Positions 9,011-17,440 of a stretch of DNA of 64,000 nucleotides are shown in pieces (the first letter of the stretch is position 1; each line of letters begins with the position of its first letter). This stretch comes from Candidatus Alcyoniella australis. Lineage in GTDB: Bacteria > Lernaellota > Lernaellaia > JAVCCG01 > Alcyoniellaceae. The DNA lies in contig JAVCCG010000107.1 in assembly GCA_030765605.1 (NCBI GenBank), forward strand, positions 20,380-84,379, given 5' to 3'. The position numbers and the translations under genes are program-made. The notes under the pieces were generated by a model. That model ran no database searches. It worked only from the letters and a program-made list of their open reading frames with translations, and was not told the DNA's origin.

Positions 9011-10189
9011 TTAGTAGGCCGCCTTCAGAGTCTCGAGCACCGCTTCCTCCTCGACCTCGCGAGGGTTATAGAAGGTCGTGCCGTCCATTACAGCAGCTGC
9101 CGCGATCTTTTCCAGGCCGTCCTCGGGTACACCGGCCTGGCTAAGCTTGATCGGCAGGCCCGAGGAAGCGGCGAGCTTGTCTTGCAGCTCGCGCACCGCG
9201 TCGATCGCCTTGCGCGCGGCCGAAATCTCGTCCAGGCCATGGGTGTCCAGCCGCATCACCTGCGCCAGATCGCTCATCTGTTTGGGCACTTCCTCGAGGT
9301 TGTACTCCATACCGTAGGGCAGCAGGATCGCGTTGGCCACGCCGTGGGGCACGCCGTAGAGGCCGCCGGTGGCATGGGCCATCGAGTGCACGACTCCGAC
9401 CATCGAGTGGCTGAAAGCCGCGCCGGCAAAGGTCGCGGCGACCAATACCTTGCTGCGCGCTTCGAGGTTGTCGCCCTGGCTGACCGCGATCGGCAGAAAC
9501 TCCATCAGCATCCGAACCGCCTGCGAGGCGAAGGCGTCGGAGGCCGGATTCTTCTGCAGACCCCAGAAGGCCTCCATCGCGTGGGTCAGCGCATCCATGC
9601 CCGTGGCCGCCGTAAGCTGCGCGGGCAGGCTCAGCGTCATCTCCGGATCGAGCACCGCCAGATTGGGAAGCATGTGCTTGTCCACGAAGCTGTTCTTGGT
9701 GTGGGTCTCCTCGTCGAGGATCACGGCCACCATCGTCACTTCCGAGCCGGTTCCCGCGGTGGTCGGAATCACGATCAGCGGCCGTAGCGGCTCGGTCAAC
9801 GTTTGTGCGCCGGAGTAGTCGTTCAACAGGTCGCCGCCGTTGGTGAACAGGATGTTCGCGGCCTTGGCCGAGTCGATCACGCTGCCGCCGCCGATCGCCA
9901 GAATCGAGTCGGCCCGCGCGTCGCGCGCCTGATCGCAGATCTGCTTGACGATCTTGATCTCGCTGTTGGGCGGAACCTGATCGAACACACCGGCGATCTC
10001 TAAGCCGCCGCTTGTGATCCCGTCCAGCACCGGCTGGACCAAACCGACCTTCTTATAGAGAATTTCATCGGTGACAACGAATGGTCTCTTAATTTTTAAA
10101 TCGCTGATTTCCGCGCTGAAATCCTTGGCCAGACCAGGTCCGTATACAATCCTGGTGGGATGCCAAAACTCAAAAAAATCCGGCAGCAT
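9011..10189 (-). CDS. Iron-containing alcohol dehydrogenase (group III)
   Basis: A 392-residue NAD(P)-dependent dehydrogenase with the GGGS nucleotide loop (100-103), the TTAGTGSE block (143-150) and metal ligands Asp199, His203, His268 and His282, the last two in HSMAHATGGLYGVPHG. It interconverts an alcohol and aldehyde in the cytoplasm. It is the first gene of the minus-strand run, with AAAGGA eight bases before its ATG and a strong promoter 43-71 bases upstream. Followed by SCP2, AOR, FadL and the acyl-CoA mutase, it suggests alcohol to aldehyde to acid oxidation of a hydrophobic or branched compound. Confidence 0.92.
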   Translation of the reverse strand: MLPDFFEFWHPTRIVYGPGLAKDFSAEISDLKIKRPFVVTDEILYKKVGLVQPVLDGITSGGLEIAGVFDQVPPNSEIKIVKQICDQARDARADSILAIGGGSVIDSAKAANILFTNGGDLLNDYSGAQTLTEPLRPLIVIPTTAGTGSEVTMVAVILDEETHTKNSFVDKHMLPNLAVLDPEMTLSLPAQLTAATGMDALTHAMEAFWGLQKNPASDAFASQAVRMLMEFLPIAVSQGDNLEARSKVLVAATFAGAAFSHSMVGVVHSMAHATGGLYGVPHGVANAILLPYGMEYNLEEVPKQMSDLAQVMRLDTHGLDEISAARKAIDAVRELQDKLAASSGLPIKLSQAGVPEDGLEKIAAAAVMDGTTFYNPREVEEEAVLETLKAAY

Positions 10190-10231
10190 AACCGATGTCC
10201 TTTCGTTTTATTGCCCTAGATTGCGAGCAAT

Positions 10232-10260
10232 TTGATAGCACGCACATCCGGGTGTGTCAA
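10232..10260 (-). promoter_or_regulatory. Sigma70-type promoter of the alcohol dehydrogenase run
   Basis: On the minus strand a perfect TTGACA (-35, 10255-10260) is 17 bases from TATCAA (-10, 10232-10237). Predicted start is near 10225, giving a leader of about 36 bases before the ATG at 10189. The spacer holds an imperfect inverted repeat (CACATCC/GGGTGTG, six of seven pairs) where a regulator could bind. Seen by eye; no transcript data. Confidence 0.6.
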
Positions 10261-10300
10261 TCCAGAGTCACCGCGTTGTGATTTCCGTCTTGACCGCAAT

Positions 10301-10313
10301 CTGACGCTGTCAG
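10301..10313. promoter_or_regulatory. Short palindrome in the divergent intergenic region
   Basis: CTGAC-GCT-GTCAG is a perfect 5-bp inverted repeat lying about midway between the two divergent promoters (10232-10260 and 10370-10398). It could be an operator half-site pair, but arms this short also occur by chance. Confidence 0.25.
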
Positions 10314-10369
10314 CAAGTGAGCTGCAATGATACACCACGCCGCCTGGAGTCGAAAGCGTAAGGCATCGC

Positions 10370-10398
10370 TTGATCGCTGCTGCGGCCGCGGATACAAT
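10370..10398 (+). promoter_or_regulatory. Candidate promoter giving a leaderless transcript
   Basis: TTGATC (10370-10375) and TACAAT (10393-10398) are separated by exactly 17 bases. The -10 box ends eight bases before the ATG at 10407, so transcription would begin at or very near the start codon. No Shine-Dalgarno sequence precedes that ATG, which fits a leaderless message. Confidence 0.5.
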
Positions 10399-10406
10399 CG
10401 GCCGCC

Positions 10407-11636
10407 ATGAGTTCAGAAGTAAAGTTCAACGCCAAGTCGCGGCAGGCATCACGTCGGCTGCTGGTACTGCTGGAGACCGTAGAGGACTTCGAGCAGAACC
10501 TCGACCTCTACGTGCAGGACGGCGGGCAGATCGACGAGGATTTCCTGCCGACACTCGACCGCCTGCGGCAGCTGATTACCGAGGATTCCACAGAACTCGC
10601 CGGGGTGCTGTGCGAGGTCAGCGAGCCGTTTCAGGAGGGGCTGCTCGAATGGGCGGTCGCCTACAAGCGCGCCGACATGCTCGAGGCCTGGCTTTCGCAC
10701 GCCGACCGCTCGATGGCCAAGGTAATCAAACGGCTGGCGCACACGCTCAAGACCCAGGGGATCCAGATCGAGGATCGGCGCGAGCGGCGCTCGTTGAAGA
10801 TCGAGCCGGAGAAGCTCGAGGCGCCGCCCTCGCTGGTCAGCGCCACCGACAGTCAGGGCGAGCACGTTGTCTGGCTGGCGCGCGAAAATCCGCGCGGCGT
10901 GCGCACGCTGCAGGCGATCCTCTCTCCACAGCGCGGCGTGGCCAATTTCGACATGTACGAGGTCTCGCGCAGCGAGTACCGCAAGATGATCCGCGAGATC
11001 ACTGTGGGCGACGAGTTCTTCATCACCGAGGCGCCCACCGCATACGCGTTGTACCTGCTGCGGCGTTACGTCGACATAGGGCAGCCGCCGGATCGTTTCA
11101 TCACCTCGCTGACGATGATCTCATCGGGCATCGAGCCTCCGGCCGACGACCCGCTGCTCTCGACGCTCCCCGCGCCTACCGACGCAATCGCCGCGGAGGT
11201 GATGCGAACCAGCGACCGCTTGCACGATCTGGAGCCGTTCAAGCATTTCGTGCCCGACCGCAGCGCTGTGATGGATCTGGAACACAAGCTGTACAACCTG
11301 GAGCACAGCGAGCTGATGGTCGACGAGCAACAGCGCCGCGAACAGATCGGTATCACCCTCAACAAGGCGATCGACGACTTCTTTAAGAGTTCGGCCGTGA
11401 TCCAGCGGATTCGCGACATGGCCGCACTGTTGCACCTGATGGGCCGTCCCGAGCAACGCAACTTGGCGCGGGCCACGGCCGAGCTGCTGGAAAGCGGCGA
11501 GTGTTTGCCGCACACGGTTCCGTTCGCATTGCGCACGTTCAGCAAGATCTTCACGCGCTGGCCCCTCGACGCCCCGGAAGAGACCGAACCCGAAGCGGGC
11601 TCCGAGTCCGGCGGGCTGATCGTGGCCGGACGATGA
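10407..11636 (+). CDS. Conserved-looking hypothetical protein, function unknown
   Basis: A 409-residue soluble protein with no signal peptide or membrane segment and no domain I recognise. The N-terminal third is helical and acidic; the centre holds a mixed segment ending in EYRKMIREITVGDEFFITEAP, and the C-terminal half is helical with many charged residues, ending in a low-complexity Glu/Gly/Ser tail. There is no ribosome site before the ATG, and a promoter sits immediately upstream. The next gene, a radical SAM protein, begins four bases after its stop, so the two are co-transcribed and may act together. Confidence 0.7.
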   Translation: MSSEVKFNAKSRQASRRLLVLLETVEDFEQNLDLYVQDGGQIDEDFLPTLDRLRQLITEDSTELAGVLCEVSEPFQEGLLEWAVAYKRADMLEAWLSHADRSMAKVIKRLAHTLKTQGIQIEDRRERRSLKIEPEKLEAPPSLVSATDSQGEHVVWLARENPRGVRTLQAILSPQRGVANFDMYEVSRSEYRKMIREITVGDEFFITEAPTAYALYLLRRYVDIGQPPDRFITSLTMISSGIEPPADDPLLSTLPAPTDAIAAEVMRTSDRLHDLEPFKHFVPDRSAVMDLEHKLYNLEHSELMVDEQQRREQIGITLNKAIDDFFKSSAVIQRIRDMAALLHLMGRPEQRNLARATAELLESGECLPHTVPFALRTFSKIFTRWPLDAPEETEPEAGSESGGLIVAGR

Positions 11637-11640
11637 TTCG

Positions 11641-13089
11641 ATGAGAGTCGCGCTGGTCCATCCGCCGGAGTCGGTCCAGAGCATCGGCTCCGAGATCGTT
11701 CAGCACCCGATCAACATCGCCAGCATCGCCGCCTACATCCGCCGCGAAAACGACGCCGAGGTCGAGCTGTGGGACTACGCCGTGCTCGACCACCCCAGCG
11801 AGGACTTCCGCGAACGGATGCGCCGCTTCAAGCCGCAGATCGTCGGCTTCTCGTGCATGACCCCGTTGATCGTTCAGGGGGCGGAGTTGGCACGGATCGC
11901 AAAGCAGGAAGACCCCGAGGTGTTGGTCGTGGTCGGCGGGCCCCACGTTTCGGCGATCCCCGAGCACACCCTGGAGCAATACGAGAGTTTCGACATCAGC
12001 GCCATCGGCGAGGGCGAACAGACGATGTCCGAGATCATCCACGCGCTGGAGCACGGACTGCCGCTGGAGAACATCGCCTCCACCGCAGTGCGCATTGACG
12101 GCGCCATCCGGCGCAACGAGCTGCGTGATCTGATCCACGATCTGGACGACCTGCCCTACCCGGCCCGCGACCTGATCGACCTCGAGCTGTACAAGGGCTC
12201 GAGCTCGCCGGGCCTGGACAGCTCGTTGCAGCGAATCACCGAACTGTTCACCTCCCGCGGATGCCCGATGAATTGCATCTTTTGCGCCAGCGCAGTGACG
12301 CACCGCAACAAAGTGCGTTTCCGCTCGGCCGAACATGTACTTGGTGAAGTGCGACAGTGCGTCGAGCAGTACGGCATCCAGCATTTCACCATCGACGACG
12401 ACACCTTTACCTACGGCCACAAGCGGCTGACCGCGATCTGCGATGGGTTGCGCGAACTGGGCGTAAGCTGGGATTGTGACAGCCGCGTGGATTCGGTCAA
12501 TCCCGAGGTGCTCAAGATGATGGCCGACTCGGGCTGCAAAAAGATCGCCTTCGGCGTTGAGACCGGCAGCCCGCGGATGCTCGAACTGATCAAGAAACAA
12601 ATCACGGTCGAGCAAATCGAGGACGGCTTCGACTGGGCGCATCGCGCCGGAATTCTCACATCAGCCTTCATCATGATCGGAAGCCACCCCAGCGAGACCA
12701 TCGAAGACCTCGACCAAACCCTGGCCCTGATAAAGCGCATCCGCCCGGACTTCGTGCTGGTCTACATCGCGGTGCCCTACCCCGGGACCGAGCTGTACCA
12801 CATCATGCACGACCAGGAGCTGGTGTTCACCGAGGACTGGAACGAGTACGACATCGTGCGCACGATCCCCAAGTGGCGCACCGAAAACTTCTCGCCCGAT
12901 CAACTCGTGGCCCTACAAGAGAAGCTCTACCGCAAGATCTACTTCACGCCGCGCTTTATCGCGCAAAAGCTGTTCGCGATCCGCTCATTGGACGACTTCC
13001 GCTATATGTGGGACAAGGGATTTTCGCTGCTGAGCTTCCTGGGCGACCGGCGCAAGCAGAGTAAAATCTCGGCGCCTTCCGGCGACTGA
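11641..13089 (+). CDS. B12-binding-domain radical SAM protein
   Basis: The 482-residue protein begins with a cobalamin-binding-like domain (about 1-140, with VVVGGPHVSAIPE and AIGEGEQT), followed by a radical SAM barrel whose cluster Cys residues are Cys208, Cys212 and Cys215 in CPMNCIFC. Architecture and GEGE motif match the BchE/HpnJ/P-methylase-like class. As in many class members, the N-terminal domain lacks a clear DxHxxG, so B12 may bind without a His ligand. Substrates of relatives include hopanoids, tetrapyrroles and lipids. Neither the upstream unknown gene nor the converging glycosyltransferase fixes the role. Confidence 0.85.
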   Translation: MRVALVHPPESVQSIGSEIVQHPINIASIAAYIRRENDAEVELWDYAVLDHPSEDFRERMRRFKPQIVGFSCMTPLIVQGAELARIAKQEDPEVLVVVGGPHVSAIPEHTLEQYESFDISAIGEGEQTMSEIIHALEHGLPLENIASTAVRIDGAIRRNELRDLIHDLDDLPYPARDLIDLELYKGSSSPGLDSSLQRITELFTSRGCPMNCIFCASAVTHRNKVRFRSAEHVLGEVRQCVEQYGIQHFTIDDDTFTYGHKRLTAICDGLRELGVSWDCDSRVDSVNPEVLKMMADSGCKKIAFGVETGSPRMLELIKKQITVEQIEDGFDWAHRAGILTSAFIMIGSHPSETIEDLDQTLALIKRIRPDFVLVYIAVPYPGTELYHIMHDQELVFTEDWNEYDIVRTIPKWRTENFSPDQLVALQEKLYRKIYFTPRFIAQKLFAIRSLDDFRYMWDKGFSLLSFLGDRRKQSKISAPSGD

Positions 13090-13099
13090 CCGTTCCGCG

Positions 13100-13807
13100 T
13101 CAGCCGTTCCTGGAAATCTTGCGCAACAACATCAGCTCGCGAAACCCGCGCCTGATGGCGCCGGCCGATCCGCCGGTCTGAAGTCCGCTGGGCCGCGGAC
13201 GGTGGGCGATCGGCACCTCGACCCAGTCCAGGCCGGCCTGCTTCCAGCGCAGGAAGATCGCGGCGTTGATCCCCGGTCCCTGGATCTGGAGCTGGTCAAG
13301 GCGCAATGCGTCGCGCGCCTGCCTGGTCATCAGCTTGAAAGCACAGTTCACGTCGCGCACCCGCACGCGCAGCAGTACGTTGACCATCGCAGTCCAAACC
13401 CTGCCGTAGAGCAACCGGTGCCAGGGGTCGGCCCGCGGGCTGCGATAGCCCACAACCACATCGACCCCTGCGCTTTGCTGCGCCGCAAGCAGCGTACCGA
13501 TTTGCGCGAGGTCGAACTGCAGATCAGCGTCGGAGAACATGATCAGCTCCGAATCCGCAGCTGACAATCCGCTGATCAGCGCCGCGCCGTAGCCGCGGTT
13601 GTGCGGATGATGTACGGCCGTAATCAGCGGATCGGCCAGAGCCAGCTCGCGAATCAGCTCGGTGGAGCCGTCGTCCGAGCCATCGTCAACCAGCACCAGC
13701 CGCGCAGCGCAGCCGCAGGCCTCCAGCGCTGCGCGCGCCTGAGCCACCAGCGCCGGGAGCAACTGGACCTCGTTGTAAATCGGGAAAACAGCGCTGATAT
13801 CGGCCAT
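13100..13807 (-). CDS. Family 2 glycosyltransferase, polyprenyl-phosphate type
   Basis: A 235-residue GT2 enzyme resembling dolichol/undecaprenyl-phosphate mannosyl- or glucosyltransferases. It has VFPIYNE at the N-terminus, the VLVDDGSDDGS nucleotide motif, NRGYGAAL, and the metal-binding DAD in MFSDADLQFD. It lacks the C-terminal membrane helices of the DPMS/GtrB group, so it is a soluble or peripheral version. It stands alone, converging on the radical SAM gene with a 10-base gap. Substrate unknown. Confidence 0.85.
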   Translation of the reverse strand: MADISAVFPIYNEVQLLPALVAQARAALEACGCAARLVLVDDGSDDGSTELIRELALADPLITAVHHPHNRGYGAALISGLSAADSELIMFSDADLQFDLAQIGTLLAAQQSAGVDVVVGYRSPRADPWHRLLYGRVWTAMVNVLLRVRVRDVNCAFKLMTRQARDALRLDQLQIQGPGINAAIFLRWKQAGLDWVEVPIAHRPRPSGLQTGGSAGAIRRGFRELMLLRKISRNG

Positions 13808-13870
13808 CGACGAATCCTAACCATCGCCCGTGCGCTTTACAAGGCGACCCCTGATCCTCCCCCCGCGTTC

Positions 13871-13899
13871 TTGACACCTCCAATGCGCCGTGATACTTA
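13871..13899 (+). promoter_or_regulatory. Promoter of the receiver-like gene and perhaps valS
   Basis: Perfect TTGACA (13871-13876), a 17-base spacer and TACTTA (13894-13899) preceded by TGA, an extended -10 element. The leader before the TTG at 13929 would be about 23 bases. Confidence 0.5.
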
Positions 13900-13928
13900 G
13901 CCCAAGCATCTGTTAATTGAGGGTTATA

Positions 13929-14693
13929 TTGAGTAAGACCGTCCTGCTCGCACAGCATAGCAGCACCATTGATCAGGCCGTGCGCCTGAGCTTGGCAGGC
14001 TATGGCCTGCGCTATGTGGTGTGTAAAAGCAGTGAGCAGATCGTTTCCGCCTGCAGAAGCAATCAGCCGCACCTAGTGATCTGTGACCTGCGTTCGGGAA
14101 ACGACCGCATGCTCGAGGTCTGCAATCAGCTCAAGTCCGACACCGAGCTGCAAACGATCCCGCTGATCGTACTGCAGTCCCAGGGCTCGGAGCCGTTGGA
14201 AGCGGCGGATCATCAGCTTGAAAAACCGTTTCGCGCCGAGCAATTGCGCGAGTTGGTCGAGACCTCGTTCAAGTCCGGGGAGGCCCGCGCCGACGACGCG
14301 GCAGGCCGCGACTCGATGATCTACCACCAGATCTACGACCCTGACACCGGAAATATGGTCGACGAATCGATCATTCCCAAGGAATTGGGCGGAACCTTCA
14401 GCCCGCTGTCCGGGATTGAAGCGGACTTCAACCCGACTGCGGACGCGCAGTCCCAGGAGCCTGCCGCCACGCAGCTCAATGCCGAGCAGTATCAACGACT
14501 GACCAAGGCCGTTGAAGAACAGGTATCGCAGATCATCTCCCAGTGGCTGGAAAAATACGCCGAGAAAGAGCTGCGCAAGGTCATTGTATCCAGCGCCAGG
14601 GACGTCATCGAAAGCAAGATCGACCAGTCCCTGCCCAAGCTGATCCAGGGCGTAGTCCGGCAACAACTGCTGTCCCTTAAAAATAAACGCTGA
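13929..14693 (+). CDS. Atypical response-regulator receiver protein with helical C-terminal region
   Basis: The 254-residue protein begins with a CheY-like domain (about 1-115) that keeps the phospho-acceptor Asp53 (LVICDLR) and Lys99 (LEKPF), but has Gln-His where the Mg-binding acidic pair should be, so phosphorylation may be weak or absent. A low-complexity linker follows, then a charged helical C-terminus (about 185-254) likely to self-associate. TTG at 13929 is chosen because GAGGG lies five bases upstream; an in-frame TTG at 13917 has none. No kinase gene is nearby, and valS follows after about 60 bases. Function unknown. Confidence 0.7.
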   Translation: MSKTVLLAQHSSTIDQAVRLSLAGYGLRYVVCKSSEQIVSACRSNQPHLVICDLRSGNDRMLEVCNQLKSDTELQTIPLIVLQSQGSEPLEAADHQLEKPFRAEQLRELVETSFKSGEARADDAAGRDSMIYHQIYDPDTGNMVDESIIPKELGGTFSPLSGIEADFNPTADAQSQEPAATQLNAEQYQRLTKAVEEQVSQIISQWLEKYAEKELRKVIVSSARDVIESKIDQSLPKLIQGVVRQQLLSLKNKR

Positions 14694-14752
14694 CCGGGTC
14701 AACCGGTTAAACTACCGAATCACCACCCCACGTTGGGTTGACGAGGACGATG

Positions 14753-17437
14753 ATGAGCGATAGCCGCAGCAACGAGATGGAAAAGACCTACAGCCCCGAC
14801 GATCTCGAACAGCGCTGGTACGAATACTGGGAACGCATCGGCGCGTTCCGCGCCGGCGAGGGCGACGAACGCGAGGCGTTCTCGATCGTGATCCCCCCGC
14901 CCAACGTCACCGGCTCGCTGCACATGGGGCACGCGTTCAACAATACGCTGCAGGACATCCTGGCGCGCTACCACCGGATGATCGGCCACAACGTGTTGTG
15001 GATGCCCGGCACGGACCACGCGGGGATCGCCACCCAAAATGTGGTCGAGCGCCAACTGGCCGCCGAGGGCAGCTCGCGCCACGAGCTGGGCCGCGAGAAG
15101 TTCATCGAGCGCGTCTGGGAATGGAAGCAACAGTACGGCGACCGGATCATCGAACAGCTCAAGCACATGGGCTGCTCCTGCGACTGGGACCGCCTGCGGT
15201 TCACAATGGACGAGGGGCTGTCCAAAGCCGTGCGCAAGGTGTTCGTCACCCTCTATAAAGAGGGGCTGATCTATCGCGGCCAGTACCTGACCAACTGGTG
15301 CCCGCGCTGCGAAACCGCACTGAGCGACCTCGAAGTCGAGCACGAGGACCAGCAGGGCCATTTGTGGCACATCAAGTATCCGCTGGCCGACGGCAGCGGC
15401 GAATTGATCGTGGCCACCACCCGGCCCGAGACGATGTTCGGCGACACGGCGGTGGCCGTTAATCCCGCGGACGAACGCTACGCGGATTTCATCGGTAAGC
15501 AGGTGGTCCTGCCGCTGGTGGGCAAACAGATCCCGGTGATCGCCGACGACTATGTGAGCATGGAATTCGGCACCGGCGCGCTGAAGATCACCCCGGCCCA
15601 CGACCCCAACGACTTTGAGATCGGCCTGCGACACAGCCTGCCGATGGTCAAGGTGATCGACGAGCGCGGAGTCATCGCCTCGGACGTGGAAGAGACCGGG
15701 CGCTACGCGGGCATGGAGCGCAACGCGGCGCGCGCCGCGGCCGTGGCCGATCTGGAGTCCCAGGGGCTGCTGCACAAGGTCGAGGACTACGCGAGCTCCG
15801 TGGGGCACTGCTACCGCTGCAAGGAAATCATTGAGCCCAACCTCTCGGTGCAGTGGTTCGTCAAGACCAAACCGTTGGCCGAGCAGGCGATCAAGGCGGT
15901 GCGCGATGGACGCACGCGGATCGTGCCCGAGCTGTGGACCAAGACCTATTACAACTGGATGGAGAACATCCGCGATTGGTGCATCAGCCGCCAGATCTGG
16001 TGGGGACACCGCATCCCCGCCTGGCGCTGCCCCGAATGCCCCGACGTGCTGCTAGTCGAAGAGATCGATCCCACGAGCTGCCCCAACTGCGGCGGCAAAC
16101 TGGTCCAGGAAGAGGACGTGCTCGACACCTGGTTCTCCAGCGCGCTGTGGCCGTTCAGCACCATGGGCTGGCCCGAGCAGACCGACCTGCTCAAGACCTA
16201 CTACCCCACCAGCTGCCTGGTTACGGCCTTTGACATCCTGTTCTTCTGGGTGGCGCGGATGATGATGATGGGGCTCAAATTCATGGACGACGTGCCGTTC
16301 CATGACGTGTACATCCACGCCCTGGTGCGCGACGAGCACGGTCAGAAGATGAGCAAGAGCAAGGGCAACGTAGTCGACCCGTTGGTGATCGTCGACGAGT
16401 TCGGAGCGGATTCGTTCCGCTTCACATTGGCCAGCCTAGCGGCCCAGGGCCGCGACGTCGCACTCTCCAAACAACGCATCGCCGGCTACCGCCGGTTCGC
16501 CAACAAAATCTGGAACGCCGCGCGCTTCACCCTGAGCCACCTCGAGGGCTTCGAGCGTCCCTCGCAAGCGCCCTGCCCGCAGTCGCTGCCCGACCGCTGG
16601 ATCCTCTCCAAGTCGCGGCACACGGCGCAACTCGTGGGCCGGGCGATCGAGGAGTTCCGTTTCAACGACGCGGCGATGTTGACCTACGACTACATCTGGC
16701 ACACGTTCTGCGACTGGTACTTGGAGCTGATCAAACCCGCGCTGTATGACGACGACGCGCCCGCGGAGCAGCGCGAGCTGACCAAGCACGTGCTGTGCAC
16801 GGCGCTGGACTCCCTGCTGCGCATGCTGCATCCATTCATGCCCTTTGTCAGCGAGGATCTCTGGCAGCGACTGCCGGGCACCGGCGAGACGATCATGCTC
16901 AGCGAGTTCAACCCGCTGGGCCAGGAGCTGGTCGACGACGAGGCCGAGAGCAAGATGGATCTGGCGATCGAGGCGATCACCGCGATCCGCACGATCCGCG
17001 GCGAGATGAACATCGCCCCCTCGGTGAAAATGCAGGCCGTGGCGGTCGGCGACGAGCAGCAGCTTTCCGTGCTGCGCGGACTGGCCGACCTGGTGCGCGA
17101 CCAGGCCAAGCTCGAGAGCCTGATTGTCGATCCCGCGGCCCAGCGCCCGAAGACCGCGGCCGTGGCGCCGTTGGGCTCGATCACGATCTACGTGCCGCTG
17201 GCCGGCCTGGTCGACCTCGAGGCCGAAAGCACGCGGCTCAACAAAGAGATCGACAAGGTCGATAAAGACCTCTCCAAGATCAAGGCCAAGCTGGGCAACG
17301 AGAAATTTCTCACCCGCGCGCCCGAAGAGGTGGTCCAGCTCGAGCGCGAGCGCTACGAGCAGCTCGACGCTCGAAAAGCCAAGCTCGCCGACGCGCTTGA
17401 ACGCATTGAACTGATCCGCAGCGAAAGTGCGGTCTGA
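14753..17437 (+). CDS. valS: Valyl-tRNA synthetase
   Basis: A class I aminoacyl-tRNA synthetase of about 894 residues that charges tRNA-Val. The HIGH signature appears as SLHMGH after PPPNVTG, the KMSKS loop as KMSKSKGN, the editing (CP1) domain carries the TTRPETMFGDTA block, and zinc-ribbon Cys pairs (CPECP, CPNCGG) lie before the KMSKS loop. The C-terminal coiled coil that binds tRNA is present (about 825-894). Two adjacent ATG codons at 14750 and 14753 are possible; GAGG at 14743-14746 favours the second. nadC starts three bases after its stop. Confidence 0.97.
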   Translation: MSDSRSNEMEKTYSPDDLEQRWYEYWERIGAFRAGEGDEREAFSIVIPPPNVTGSLHMGHAFNNTLQDILARYHRMIGHNVLWMPGTDHAGIATQNVVERQLAAEGSSRHELGREKFIERVWEWKQQYGDRIIEQLKHMGCSCDWDRLRFTMDEGLSKAVRKVFVTLYKEGLIYRGQYLTNWCPRCETALSDLEVEHEDQQGHLWHIKYPLADGSGELIVATTRPETMFGDTAVAVNPADERYADFIGKQVVLPLVGKQIPVIADDYVSMEFGTGALKITPAHDPNDFEIGLRHSLPMVKVIDERGVIASDVEETGRYAGMERNAARAAAVADLESQGLLHKVEDYASSVGHCYRCKEIIEPNLSVQWFVKTKPLAEQAIKAVRDGRTRIVPELWTKTYYNWMENIRDWCISRQIWWGHRIPAWRCPECPDVLLVEEIDPTSCPNCGGKLVQEEDVLDTWFSSALWPFSTMGWPEQTDLLKTYYPTSCLVTAFDILFFWVARMMMMGLKFMDDVPFHDVYIHALVRDEHGQKMSKSKGNVVDPLVIVDEFGADSFRFTLASLAAQGRDVALSKQRIAGYRRFANKIWNAARFTLSHLEGFERPSQAPCPQSLPDRWILSKSRHTAQLVGRAIEEFRFNDAAMLTYDYIWHTFCDWYLELIKPALYDDDAPAEQRELTKHVLCTALDSLLRMLHPFMPFVSEDLWQRLPGTGETIMLSEFNPLGQELVDDEAESKMDLAIEAITAIRTIRGEMNIAPSVKMQAVAVGDEQQLSVLRGLADLVRDQAKLESLIVDPAAQRPKTAAVAPLGSITIYVPLAGLVDLEAESTRLNKEIDKVDKDLSKIKAKLGNEKFLTRAPEEVVQLERERYEQLDARKAKLADALERIELIRSESAV

Positions 17438-17440
17438 GCG

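Noticed and set aside
3164-10260. Cobalamin riboswitch controlling the mutase
   Set aside because: The leader from the promoter is only about 36 bases, and no B12-box-like sequence was seen upstream of either mutase gene.
10407-13089. RiPP-type system (precursor plus radical SAM)
   Set aside because: No short precursor ORF, no RRE or SPASM domain, and the radical SAM enzyme is of the B12-binding kind.
14720-16009. 429-codon open frame on the minus strand
   Set aside because: Antisense shadow of valS.
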